Notes under the pieces: generated by a model
What the model saw: the letters and a program-made list of their open reading frames with translations, nothing else
What the model was told of the DNA's origin: nothing
The model's database searches: none
Part shown: positions 8,476-16,276 of the stretch, piece after piece
How the letters are laid out: each line of letters begins with the position of its first letter
Numbering within the stretch: position 1 is the first letter of the stretch
Source: Stenotrophomonas sp. UBA7346
GTDB taxonomy: Bacteria > Pseudomonadota > Gammaproteobacteria > Xanthomonadales > Xanthomonadaceae
DNA length: 34,610 nt
Assembly: GCA_002471015.1 (NCBI GenBank)
Contig: DKPB01000062.1
Coordinates: forward strand, 1-34,610
Direction of reading: 5' to 3'
Translations under genes and position numbers: made by a program

Positions 8476-11117
8476 AGCGACTCCAGCATGGTCATTCCCA
8501 ATTGCCCGGCGTCCATGGCCGGGTTAACCACATAATCAAGGGCGCACTGTTGGCTTGGCCCGGCCCCCCATTGCACCTGCAAGCGCCCACGCTCCTTTTC
8601 AGTGCGCACATAAAGCCGCCCGCCCTGTCCCACCATGCCCACCAGCTGACCCTGCTCATCACGCACCGGTGAGCCGACCGGCAAAGCCTTCCCGGTAGAA
8701 CCCACCACGCTGATCAGCAATGCCCGGCCGCTACGGGTCTGGAAGCGCAGCAGGCTGATCGCGCCGGCATAAGGCGCCACCGACTGGCTACTGCTCTCCA
8801 ACTCCACGTCCTGGGCCATGCCGGCCGGGTCCAGGGTCACTGCATTCAGCCGATAGGGCGACGCATAGGGCACTACCGCGTACCCGCGCTTGTCCACGCG
8901 CAGCCCGGGGGCATTAAGCACCTGTGCCCCCTGCGCGTTCGAGGCCTGCACCAGCACCATGGTTTCGCCGCGGTAGGGCGCAAAGGTGATGCCCCCCGCA
9001 TGCGCGACCACGTTGCCGCTGGCCCCCAAGGACAACTGGCGGAAGCTGTCCGAATAGCCATACGATCCATCAAGCGTCGCATGTCGACCTCGATAGTTGA
9101 CAGTGGCGACGGCACTGGTGTCGGCATCGCGCGCGTCGGTCAGGGTCAAGCCGTAGTTGATGTTGTAGCCATCACCGGCGCTGCCGGTGATGCCGACACG
9201 ACTGCTGCCATAGCGCGGTCCGTTGCTACGCCCGGCGCCACCATCGCGCAGACTGACATCGGTGCTGAGTGATATCGGTCGGCTGCTCCGGCCCAGCGGC
9301 ATGCTCATGCTCAGCAGGTACTGCGTGTCGTGTGGGCCACCGAAGCCGCTCTCGGTACGCATCGCCGACAAACCGAAGCTCAGGGCCCGCCAGCTGTTGT
9401 TGTAACCGAGCTGATACTGGGTATTGGTGCCGGTTTGTCCGTAGAAATCCCGCACCGAGCCGGTGATATATAACGCACCCGCACGCTTGCCCAGCGGTTG
9501 ATTGAGGGTCAACTGGAACTGGCTGCGCTGGCGGGTGGAGAAGCGTGTATCGAAGCCGCGCTCGATGGCATCGTTGGCAGCCAGGGCGTCGTGAAGACTG
9601 AAGAAGCTGCGTGTGGAGTAGCGATAGGCCGCCAGGGTCACGTTGGTACCCAGCGATGCCAGCTGACTGCTATAGCTCAGGCGCAGGCTCGTGCCTTGAT
9701 GGTCGGCCCCATCCCGCAGGTGGGTGCGTGCGTGGGTGACATCCATCGCAATGGCACCCACCGGCGTGCTCAACCCCGCGCCATACAATACCGAACCATA
9801 GTTTCGGCTGAGCAGACTGCCTGCATACAGGGTCAATCGGTTGGCCACACCGCGCTGGTAGGTAGCCTGCGCCAACCAGGGATTGTCCAGCAGACCATCG
9901 TTGCGCACCTGGCCAGCCGCGAACGCATAGCGTGCCTGCCCCGGCCGCAGCATCTGCGCCACCGCGCCAAAGGGCACCTTGAAGCTGCGGATGCGTCCAT
10001 CAGCCTCGATCACGCTCACCTCGATGTCACCACCATAACCGGTGGGATACAGGTCATCGATGACGAAGGCACCCGGCGATACCGTGCTGGAATAGATCAG
10101 CTGCTGGTTCTGGCGGATTTCCACCCGTGCGTTGGTTTCGGCGATACCGCGCACCACCGGCGCGTAGCCACGCAGGGAATCGGGCAACATGCGGTCATCG
10201 CTGGCCAGGCTGATGCCCCGGTAACCGATAGAATCAAACAGTTCGCCGTTGGTATATGTCTCACCGATGGTCAACAGGCCGCGCACGCGCGCTATGCCGC
10301 GTTGCGCATAGGTATCGATGCGCTGCCAATGTGATCCACCGCCTTCGTTCCAGGTGAGGCTGGAGTTCTGGCGCAGCTGCCAGCCCCCCATGTTCAACCC
10401 CATGTTCAAACCAAGGTAGGCACTGCGATTGCGGCTGCCGAACGCGCCCCGGGTCTGTCCATCGACGGCATTGAAGCTGTAGCCGACATAGCCTGCATTG
10501 ACACCACGGTCCCATAGGTCCGGGTTGACGTAGCCACGCGCCTGGCGGCGGATGAAAGCCTGCGGAATGCTCAGGTCATAACGCAGATTTCCGCTGTCGT
10601 ACACGCCAAACGCATCGCGCATGCGCTCCTGCACCTGCAGGCAGTCACTTGTGGTGCCATCGCCTGCAAGCAACTGGGCAGTGTCCACGCCCAGTTCTTC
10701 CAGTAGCTTCAGGTCGATGCACGCTCCCACCTCGCCCGCGCTGTTGGCGCGGAAGGGCAGATCACGGCGCCCCTGCCAGGTACCGTTAACATAGATGTCC
10801 ACGCGATAGTCGCCCGCGACCATCGGATTTCCGTTCTGAAAGACGGACAGGTCAACCTTCTGGCCCGACCCGGAAAGAAAATTGGAATCGAACTCCGCAA
10901 ATTCCGGCGCCTTCAGGCGTTCCGGGCCATGCTGGCCCTGCAGTATCTGTTCACCCAGATTCGGTGATGGCTCGGGTGCAGGCGCAGGTGCCGCGGCTGC
11001 GCGTTGTGTCAGCAGCATGCCAGCGGCGAACAGCAGCACCGGAACACCAATGCTACGGCCCCGCGCGTCAGCAACCAGGCACCTGCTGATCGACGATGAA
11101 AGATGACGCTCAATCAC
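8466..11117 (-). CDS. Outer-membrane fimbrial usher (FimD/PapC family)
   Basis: The product is 883 residues, the usual size for ushers. After a signal peptide (VPVLLFAAGMLLTQRAAAA) comes the N-terminal chaperone-binding domain (FDSNFLSGSG ... DLSVFQNGNPMVAGDYRVDIYVNG), then the 24-strand beta-barrel with its plug domain, then C-terminal domains ending in a Cys pair (CALDYVV ... ESLCR). Ushers receive chaperone-subunit complexes in the periplasm and assemble the fimbria across the outer membrane. The start is GTG at 11117; it is preferred because TCCTT (11125-11129, AAGGA in the transcript) lies 7 nt upstream and the signal peptide follows. It is separated from the chaperone gene by 57 bp and overlaps the adhesin gene. 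Confidence 0.93.
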   Translation of the reverse strand: MIERHLSSSISRCLVADARGRSIGVPVLLFAAGMLLTQRAAAAPAPAPEPSPNLGEQILQGQHGPERLKAPEFAEFDSNFLSGSGQKVDLSVFQNGNPMVAGDYRVDIYVNGTWQGRRDLPFRANSAGEVGACIDLKLLEELGVDTAQLLAGDGTTSDCLQVQERMRDAFGVYDSGNLRYDLSIPQAFIRRQARGYVNPDLWDRGVNAGYVGYSFNAVDGQTRGAFGSRNRSAYLGLNMGLNMGGWQLRQNSSLTWNEGGGSHWQRIDTYAQRGIARVRGLLTIGETYTNGELFDSIGYRGISLASDDRMLPDSLRGYAPVVRGIAETNARVEIRQNQQLIYSSTVSPGAFVIDDLYPTGYGGDIEVSVIEADGRIRSFKVPFGAVAQMLRPGQARYAFAAGQVRNDGLLDNPWLAQATYQRGVANRLTLYAGSLLSRNYGSVLYGAGLSTPVGAIAMDVTHARTHLRDGADHQGTSLRLSYSSQLASLGTNVTLAAYRYSTRSFFSLHDALAANDAIERGFDTRFSTRQRSQFQLTLNQPLGKRAGALYITGSVRDFYGQTGTNTQYQLGYNNSWRALSFGLSAMRTESGFGGPHDTQYLLSMSMPLGRSSRPISLSTDVSLRDGGAGRSNGPRYGSSRVGITGSAGDGYNINYGLTLTDARDADTSAVATVNYRGRHATLDGSYGYSDSFRQLSLGASGNVVAHAGGITFAPYRGETMVLVQASNAQGAQVLNAPGLRVDKRGYAVVPYASPYRLNAVTLDPAGMAQDVELESSSQSVAPYAGAISLLRFQTRSGRALLISVVGSTGKALPVGSPVRDEQGQLVGMVGQGGRLYVRTEKERGRLQVQWGAGPSQQCALDYVVNPAMDAGQLGMTMLESLCR

Positions 11118-11174
11118 ACTCTTTTCCTTAAGAACGATTGCGCCCGATAGCGCTACCTCGCCGGTACGTGGCTG

Positions 11175-11897
11175 CTAGCCACCTGCATCCAGGCTGATGG
11201 TCCGCTCCACGCGCCCGCCGTAATCGTTGATGCTGACGAAGCGCACCTTGTCGACACTGCCGGCAACGTCCAGCAGCAACTGCTGGTACGGCGCCACCAT
11301 CTTTCCCTTGTCCTCGACCACCGTACTGGCGGTTCCGGCCAGCGCATGCACCTCTGCCAACGTCACGTGGTAAGGCGTCGGGTTGTCGACCTGCAGCTGT
11401 GCACCCACCCGCCGCCACCGCAGCTCGGCAGCGGCGTCATTGGCGTTGTCAGGCAATCCCTGCGGGCGGTAGAAGAGCTTGATCCTTGACCTGAAGGCGA
11501 CCTGCAGGTAGTTCTTCTCCTCGGCGCTGCTCTGCGGCGACGGCGCAACATCCAGCACGTTCAACCAGAATAGTGACTCGCGATCCAACGGCAACTGTTT
11601 GCCGGTGAAGATGACACGCAGCGCCTGGCTCCTGCCGGGCTCGACACGGCCAATTGGCGGTGTCAGCACGAACGGAGCATCGGTACTTTCCGCGGTCTGT
11701 TCTGGATCACCGCTATCGATCCAGGCCTGCACAAGGGATGGTCCATCGCCCACGTTCTGTACCTGGACGGTGATCTCCCGCGACTGCGCCGGATAGATGA
11801 CACGTGTACCACTGATCACGACGCCGGCCATGGCCGGCTGGCCGCAGCCAAGCAACAGCGCTGCCGACAGCAGCGCGTTGGACAAGTATGGTTTCAT
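11175..11897 (-). CDS. Periplasmic fimbrial chaperone (PapD/FimC family)
   Basis: The product is 240 residues with a signal peptide (MKPYLSNALLSAALLLGCGQPAMA). It shows PapD-family features: GVVISGTRVIYPAQSREITVQV at the mature N-terminus (G1 and A strands), LTPPIGRVEPGRSQALRVIF, ESLFWLNVLDVAPSP and KLFYRP, where conserved Arg and Lys residues anchor the subunit C-terminus. It caps pilin subunits by donor-strand complementation and carries them to the usher. ATG 11897 is chosen as start; GTG 11906, three codons upstream, is also possible because neither has a strong ribosome binding site. It is the second gene of the operon, 69 bp after the pilin gene and separated from it by a strong hairpin. 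Confidence 0.92.
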   Translation of the reverse strand: MKPYLSNALLSAALLLGCGQPAMAGVVISGTRVIYPAQSREITVQVQNVGDGPSLVQAWIDSGDPEQTAESTDAPFVLTPPIGRVEPGRSQALRVIFTGKQLPLDRESLFWLNVLDVAPSPQSSAEEKNYLQVAFRSRIKLFYRPQGLPDNANDAAAELRWRRVGAQLQVDNPTPYHVTLAEVHALAGTASTVVEDKGKMVAPYQQLLLDVAGSVDKVRFVSINDYGGRVERTISLDAGG

Positions 11898-11926
11898 TGC
11901 GGTCACTGCACTGGGACGGTCAACAT

Positions 11927-11951
11927 CCCCGATCGGCGGCGCCGATCGGGG
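11927..11951 (-). promoter_or_regulatory. Intercistronic hairpin between pilin and chaperone genes
   Basis: CCCCGATCGGC (11927-11937) and GCCGATCGGGG (11941-11951) form a perfect 11-bp stem around GGC, 15 bp after the pilin stop. No T-run follows. In fimbrial operons such hairpins commonly stabilise the abundant pilin mRNA or cause partial termination, so that pilin exceeds chaperone and usher. The structure is certain; the role is inferred. Confidence 0.65.
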
Positions 11952-11966
11952 CAGGGACTGCTCCGA

Positions 11967-12506
11967 TCAGTTGTAGATGATCGTGTACTTCACGCTGCTG
12001 GTGACTTCGCCCGGGGTGGTGGCACCGGTGGCGTAGTACTCGACGAAATAGTTGAGATTGGCAGAGCCATCCGCAGCCACGGTCGCCCATTGCGAATTGG
12101 TCTGCGTACTGCCCGCACCGGCGGCAACCACCGGGATCACCTGGCTGTTGTCGCCCAGCAGCTGCAGCTTCACCTGGGTGGCGGCATTGGCGGCGGCGGT
12201 GTTGTTCAGTCGACCGGTGGCGATATCGACGGTTGCACCGGGTTCGAAGTAGGTGGCAACGGCGCCTGCATCGCACTGGGTGAGGTTGATCGAGAACGGG
12301 GTACGCCCCGCCACCTGGCCGGAGGCAGCGAGCGCACTTGCTGCAACGGTCGGCAGGGTGACAGCGAAGTCCTTGCCCTGCGGCGTGCTGACGGTACAGG
12401 TCTTGTCGGTGATTTCACCATTGAAGGTGATGGTGCCATCCACTGCATTTGCGGCGAACGGAGCGGCGACCAGCGCCAGTGCTGCGAAGATATTGATAGT
12501 GCGCAT
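11967..12506 (-). CDS. smf-1: Major fimbrial subunit, SMF-1-like
   Basis: The product is 179 residues: a signal peptide (MRTINIFAALALVAAPFAANA), then VDGTITFNGEITDKTCTVST, very like the mature N-terminus of S. maltophilia SMF-1. It has the pilin cysteine pair (TC near residue 36 and QC about 40 residues later) that forms the intramolecular disulphide, and ends in VKYTIIYN, the beta-zipper strand with the penultimate Tyr read by the chaperone. SMF-1 fimbriae mediate adhesion to abiotic surfaces and cells and early biofilm formation. The start at 12506 has AAGG about 8 nt upstream. It is the first gene of the operon; a Clp/CRP-like palindrome lies 145 bp upstream. Confidence 0.9.
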   Translation of the reverse strand: MRTINIFAALALVAAPFAANAVDGTITFNGEITDKTCTVSTPQGKDFAVTLPTVAASALAASGQVAGRTPFSINLTQCDAGAVATYFEPGATVDIATGRLNNTAAANAATQVKLQLLGDNSQVIPVVAAGAGSTQTNSQWATVAADGSANLNYFVEYYATGATTPGEVTSSVKYTIIYN

Positions 12507-12939
12507 TGCGTTTACCTTGCCCTAGTGATTGGAAAGACTTGTTGGATTGGAAACAAGGAACGACACAATTCGAGAACCCCCTGTCTCACATCCTGCTTGC
12601 GACGAGACGGTCACTTGTCTGGTCTGGGTGCGAACGTTAGCAACTGCAAATGTGATGTTCTCCACAAAAATTGCGAATTGGCACCACACCCTTGCTTAGA
12701 CGCAGATGCCAGCGGTTTCCACAGCGGGCCACGTAACGGAACCGGGGGTTTATCGAGCCTTCTGTACCCCTAAAAAACAGGCACACAATCGGCGCACGAA
12801 GACGCTTCGGAACGTGTCACACAACAACATGAAATCGATCACTTTCAGTGCGTGATGGCTGCAGGCAGAACGATGTTTTGCCTCTTTCACAACATCACAG
12901 GCGGGCGCCTACTGAAATCCCCAAACGAGGAGCGCGGCC
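12507..12939. other. 433-bp divergent intergenic region of the fimbrial locus
   Basis: This stretch separates the pilin gene (-) from the small pilin-like gene (+) and is noticeably AT-richer than its surroundings, as expected for a regulatory region. It holds a Clp/CRP-like site at 12651-12666 and a TGAAA/TTTCA inverted repeat with 8-bp spacing at 12830-12847. I found no convincing sigma-70 hexamer pair for either gene and no coding sequence. Confidence 0.55.
12651..12666. promoter_or_regulatory. Candidate Clp/CRP-type binding site in the fimbrial regulatory region
   Basis: TGTGA-TGTTCT-CCACA matches the CRP/Clp consensus TGTGA-N6-TCACA at 9 of 10 symmetric positions. It is centred about 152 bp upstream of the pilin start codon. 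Clp is the CRP-like regulator of xanthomonads, and c-di-GMP inhibits its DNA binding. The match is visible; occupancy is inferred. Confidence 0.45.
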
Positions 12940-13305
12940 ATGATTCGTTCTCTCTTTGCAGGCGTTGCATTGTTCTCGACTGCCGCCCTGGCGCAGGCCG
13001 ACGGCGGCACGATCAGCTTCGGCGGACGCATCAGCGACCCTGCATGCGCAGCCGGTTTTTTTGAGGCAGACCAGCAGTTGCGTCTGGATGACTGCTCGCG
13101 TGCAGTGCAGGGGGCCACGGTGAGCGTGGTGTCACTGGATACCGGAGCGACGGTGGCGTTGCATACCAGCAACCGGGTACTGGAACAGGATGTGCTGATG
13201 CCGCCTGCACAGGCAGACATCAGGCAGTTCTCGCTGCACTACAGCCTGGCAACCACCCAGCATCCTCTCAATGGCAGCTACCTGGTGGCGATCAACTACC
13301 TGTAG
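12940..13305 (+). CDS. Short pilin-like secreted protein, divergent from the fimbrial operon
   Basis: The product is 121 residues with a signal peptide (MIRSLFAGVALFSTAALAQA). The mature start DGGTISFGGRISDPAC matches the pilin N-terminal pattern DGTITFNGEITDKTC, and the end GSYLVAINYL resembles the C-terminal beta-zipper strand with its penultimate aromatic residue. At about 101 mature residues it is only two thirds of pilin length. Its two cysteines (C36 and C52) are 16 apart instead of about 40. It could be a minor subunit, a terminator or anchor of the fimbria, or a decoy that regulates assembly. GAGGAG (12927-12932) 7 nt upstream supports the start and real expression. I do not recognise a characterised homologue. 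Confidence 0.75.
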   Translation: MIRSLFAGVALFSTAALAQADGGTISFGGRISDPACAAGFFEADQQLRLDDCSRAVQGATVSVVSLDTGATVALHTSNRVLEQDVLMPPAQADIRQFSLHYSLATTQHPLNGSYLVAINYL

Positions 13306-13315
13306 GTCCCCAACC

Positions 13316-13347
13316 CACCTGCGTGGCCGCAACCGGCTGCGCAGGTG
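13316..13347 (+). terminator. Hairpin after the short pilin-like gene
   Basis: CACCTGCG (13316-13323) pairs with CGCAGGTG (13340-13347), with further GC pairing inside, 10 bp after the stop. No T-run follows, so termination activity is uncertain. Confidence 0.35.
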
Positions 13348-13459
13348 AAGGCCAGCGCCGCATTGCTGAACCGGCCAGCGGCTTCTGCGTTGAATGCTGC
13401 ACAACATGGGCTGGCTCTGGGATCATGCAAGGGTCCCCGCCCACGACGCCTGCGTACCC

Positions 13460-14446
13460 ATGACCGCTACCCCGCCCGTTTCCCACAGCCGCCGGCGCCT
13501 GTTGCAGGCCGCTTTGCTGGCCCCGACCATGGCGGCCCTGGCCGGCCTCCCGGGCTGCTCGCTGCCGGAACAGGTCGACGGCACCTTCCTGCAGCCCTGG
13601 CTGGACCACCAGAACTGGACCGCAGCGGACTGGCAACGCTCGATGAAACTCGCCCAGCGCGCCGGCTGCCGCCAACTGGTTGTGCAATGGAGCGGCATCC
13701 TCGGCGGCCCGGAGGGCGATTGGCAACTGTCCGAGGCCAGCTTCGCCATGCTGTTCAGCGCCGCCGACCGTGCCGGCATCAACGTGCGTGTCGGCCTACC
13801 GTTCGAGCAACGTTGGTGGCAGGCCATCGGTGGCGATGAGACACAGCTGCGCAGTTTTTTTACCGACAGCCTGGAGCGCGCACGCAGTTGGCTGGCTGCC
13901 AGTGGCCTGACCCGGCAGCGGCGCTTTGCCGGCTGGTACCTGCCCTACGAGCTGGAGCAATACCACTGGGCCGAGCCGGCACGGCTGCAGCTGCTGGTCG
14001 GCTGGTTGCGCGACCTGCAGCAGGCCGCGATCGCACGCGGCGGCGACTGCGCCATTTCCACCTACTTCAGCCAACTGCAGACCGAAGGCACCCTGGTCAG
14101 CCTATGGCAACAGGTGCTCGATGGCACCACCCTGCGGCCGATGGTGCAGGACGGTATCGGCGTGGCCGGCCAGGACAACCACCTGGCGCTGGCGCCGCTG
14201 CTGGCCTTGTTCAAGCAACGTGGTGTGGCCTTTGATGCCATCGTCGAACTGTTCCGTGAATTGCCGACAGCCGGTGGCGATGGCACCCAGTTCCACGGTG
14301 AGAGCGCTGACTTCGCGCGCGTCCAGCAACAGCTGGAATGGGCGCGTGCCAGCGGCGCCGGCAACGTGCTGGTGTATGCACTGGAGCCCTGGCTTACCCA
14401 GGACACACCGCAGGCGCAGGCGCTGCGGCGCGCCTGGCGGCTGTAG
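13460..14446 (+). CDS. Tat-type lipoprotein with probable DUF4434 (glycosidase-like barrel) domain
   Basis: The product is 328 residues. The N-terminus SRRRLLQAALLAPTMAALAG has a twin-arginine-like motif and hydrophobic core and ends in the lipobox LPGC, so the protein is probably a lipoprotein exported by Tat or Sec. The body starts VDGTFLQPWLDHQNWTAADW and continues with QLVVQWSG, GINVRVGLPF and FAGWYLPYELEQYHW. This fits DUF4434, a barrel related to glycoside hydrolases; acidic residues in YLPYELEQ are possible catalytic positions. The gene converges on the last gene of the exopolysaccharide operon with only 3 bp between stops, so it may be the hydrolase often found with such systems. Start 13460 is chosen for the Tat motif; ATG 13394 and 13406 are alternatives. 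Family confidence is moderate; function is inferred. Confidence 0.68.
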   Translation: MTATPPVSHSRRRLLQAALLAPTMAALAGLPGCSLPEQVDGTFLQPWLDHQNWTAADWQRSMKLAQRAGCRQLVVQWSGILGGPEGDWQLSEASFAMLFSAADRAGINVRVGLPFEQRWWQAIGGDETQLRSFFTDSLERARSWLAASGLTRQRRFAGWYLPYELEQYHWAEPARLQLLVGWLRDLQQAAIARGGDCAISTYFSQLQTEGTLVSLWQQVLDGTTLRPMVQDGIGVAGQDNHLALAPLLALFKQRGVAFDAIVELFRELPTAGGDGTQFHGESADFARVQQQLEWARASGAGNVLVYALEPWLTQDTPQAQALRRAWRL

Positions 14447-14449
14447 CCG

Positions 14450-15583
14450 CTACAACGCGCGGCCGATGATCTCGCGCAGGATCTCGCTGCTGCCGCCGAA
14501 GATGCGCAACGCGCGCGCATCGGCCCATGCACGGCCTATCCCGTACTCGCTGCTGTAGCCGTAACCACCGTGCAACTGCAGGAAATCATCCAACACCTGG
14601 CCCTGGATCTCGGTGGCATTGAGCTTGGCCATGGCCGCAGTGTCCGCATCCAGCGTGCCCTGCATCTGCTGGCCCAGGCATTGGTCCAGGAAGGCACGCA
14701 GCATGGCCAGCCGCGAAGCGGCGCTGGCCAGCACGAAACGGGTGTTCTGGTGATCGATCAGGTGGCGCCCGAACGCCTTGCGCTGGCGCACGTAATCCAG
14801 GGTCTGCGCCAGCATGCCTTCGGCGGAGGCGGCTGCGCGCAGGGCAATGGCCAGGCGCTCGCCCGCCAACTGCTCGGCCATGTAATCAAAGCCGCGTTGC
14901 GGTTCGCCCAGCACGCAATCCAGCGGCACCTGGACATCCTGGAAAAACAGCTCGGCGGTGTCCTGCGCGTGCTGGCCGATCTTCGCCATCGGCGGCCCCT
15001 TGCTGACGCCGGGCAGGCGCATGTCCACGCAGAAAAGCGTCAGCCCGCGCGCACCCAGCTCCGGCGCTACCGTCGCCGCCACCACCACCACATCGGCATT
15101 TACGCCGTTGGTGATGAAGGTCTTCTGGCCGTTGAGCAGGTAGTGGTCACCGCGCAGCTCGGCACGGCTGCGGATCGCCTTCAGGTCGCTGCCGGCCCCG
15201 GGCTCGGTCATGGCGATGGCACCGATGGCCGCGCCCTTGGCCATGGCCGGCAACCAGGTGTCGCGCACGCGCGGGCTGCCGTAATGGAACAGGTACGGCG
15301 ACACCATGTCCGAGTGGATTGAAAAACCAATGCCCAGGCAGTTGGCGCGCGCAAGCTCCTCGATCACGCAGGCCGCATGGCCCTGGTCCCCGCCCAGGCC
15401 ATAAGGCTCAGGCAACTGGCAGTTGAGCAGGCCGGCCGCACCGGCCGCACGCCACAGGCTGCGCGGGGTGATGCCTTCGCGTTCCCAGCGGTCGTAGTAC
15501 GGCAGGATCTGCTCGGCGATGAAACGTTGTACCTGCGCGCGGAACAACTCGTGGTCCTCGCGGAAAACGCTGCGCACCGACAT
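14450..15583 (-). CDS. Acyl-CoA dehydrogenase family flavoprotein, last gene of the exopolysaccharide operon
   Basis: The product is 377 residues, full length for the family. It shows the FAD-binding segments AMTEPGAGSDL (about 124-134) and TFITNG (155-160), and the C-terminal LHGGYGYSSEYGIGRAWADAR and FGGSSEILREII. The base position used by medium-chain enzymes is Gly here (G363). Glu255 (AASAEG, just before YVRQRKAFG) aligns with the catalytic Glu of long-chain and isovaleryl-CoA dehydrogenases, so the enzyme should be active. It starts 3 nt after the algF-like stop and is therefore translated as part of the acylation operon. Related flavoproteins oxidise aminoacyl groups on carrier proteins, for example prolyl to pyrrolyl. 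A similar role on the neighbouring carrier protein is possible; ordinary fatty or branched acyl-CoA oxidation cannot be excluded. Confidence 0.88.
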   Translation of the reverse strand: MSVRSVFREDHELFRAQVQRFIAEQILPYYDRWEREGITPRSLWRAAGAAGLLNCQLPEPYGLGGDQGHAACVIEELARANCLGIGFSIHSDMVSPYLFHYGSPRVRDTWLPAMAKGAAIGAIAMTEPGAGSDLKAIRSRAELRGDHYLLNGQKTFITNGVNADVVVVAATVAPELGARGLTLFCVDMRLPGVSKGPPMAKIGQHAQDTAELFFQDVQVPLDCVLGEPQRGFDYMAEQLAGERLAIALRAAASAEGMLAQTLDYVRQRKAFGRHLIDHQNTRFVLASAASRLAMLRAFLDQCLGQQMQGTLDADTAAMAKLNATEIQGQVLDDFLQLHGGYGYSSEYGIGRAWADARALRIFGGSSEILREIIGRAL

Positions 15584-15586
15584 TGC

Positions 15587-16276
15587 TCAGCGGCCCACGG
15601 CATCGGTGGTGGCAGGCTGGCCCTGCAGCACCGGCGCGCTGGCGCTGCCGGTCAGGAACAGGCTGTAACGGTCGCCTGGCTGCAGCGCGGGCAAGGCGAA
15701 CGGTGCGCTGTCACGACCACCACAGCCGGCCACAAGGCTGGCCTTGACCGGGTTGATCGCACGCGCGGTGCCGGTGCCAGCGGCCACCGCGTTGAATACC
15801 GCCGTGCCGTTGCCGGCCATCGCCAGTTTGGCCTGGGGGCAGCTGGCCGCCAGGTTGTAGAAGCGGATCTCGGCCTTAAGCGCATCGGTGTTGCCGGCGC
15901 CATCGGCGATCACCTGCAGCGGCCGTGCGGCACCCGCCGGGTTCAACACCAGGGTGGTGAAACTGCCTGCGGCCACCGCAGGCTGGCTGCGGGCGGCACC
16001 GGCCACGCGCAGGTTGAAGGGTTTGCCACCTTCAACGATGGCGTAGCGTGTTGCCCGCTGCGCGGGCCCGATGCTCTGCTCGGCGCCGCTACCAACGGCA
16101 ACACGTTGCGCGCTGGCACCCGGATTCACCACCCGCACGAAAGCGGAGCCGGCGGGCGGACGCGCAGCATACAACTGCGCAAGGCGGCCTTCGGCGGGCG
16201 CAGACTGGGCCGCAGCGCAGAAAGGGGACAGCGCCAGGGCGGCGCTCAACAGCAGCATGGGGGAGGTGATCTTCAT
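15587..16276 (-). CDS. AlgF-like periplasmic protein of polysaccharide acylation
   Basis: The product is 229 residues with a signal peptide (MKITSPMLLLSAALALSPFCAAA). The mature start EGRLAQLYAARPPAGSAFVRVVNPG closely follows the AlgF pattern LY..RPP.GSAFVRV.N, and the rest is a beta-rich Ala/Gly-rich region as in AlgF. In alginate producers AlgF works in the periplasm with AlgJ and AlgX in O-acetylation; it has no known catalytic site and may be an adaptor. The start codon overlaps the ligase stop (ATGA, 16273-16276), and the dehydrogenase starts 3 nt after its stop. With the MBOAT and SGNH genes of the same operon it completes an alginate-like acylation set. Confidence 0.8.
   Translation of the reverse strand: MKITSPMLLLSAALALSPFCAAAQSAPAEGRLAQLYAARPPAGSAFVRVVNPGASAQRVAVGSGAEQSIGPAQRATRYAIVEGGKPFNLRVAGAARSQPAVAAGSFTTLVLNPAGAARPLQVIADGAGNTDALKAEIRFYNLAASCPQAKLAMAGNGTAVFNAVAAGTGTARAINPVKASLVAGCGGRDSAPFALPALQPGDRYSLFLTGSASAPVLQGQPATTDAVGR

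Noticed and set aside
12830..12847. TGAAA-N8-TTTCA inverted repeat as a phase-variation or recombinase site of the fimbrial promoter
   Set aside because: It is only 5 bp per arm, with no second copy to bound an invertible segment and no recombinase gene nearby.
14450..15583. Acyl-CoA dehydrogenase as an inactive enzyme because the usual Glu in YEGT is missing
   Set aside because: The Gly at that site is normal for long-chain/isovaleryl types, and Glu255 supplies the alternative catalytic base.
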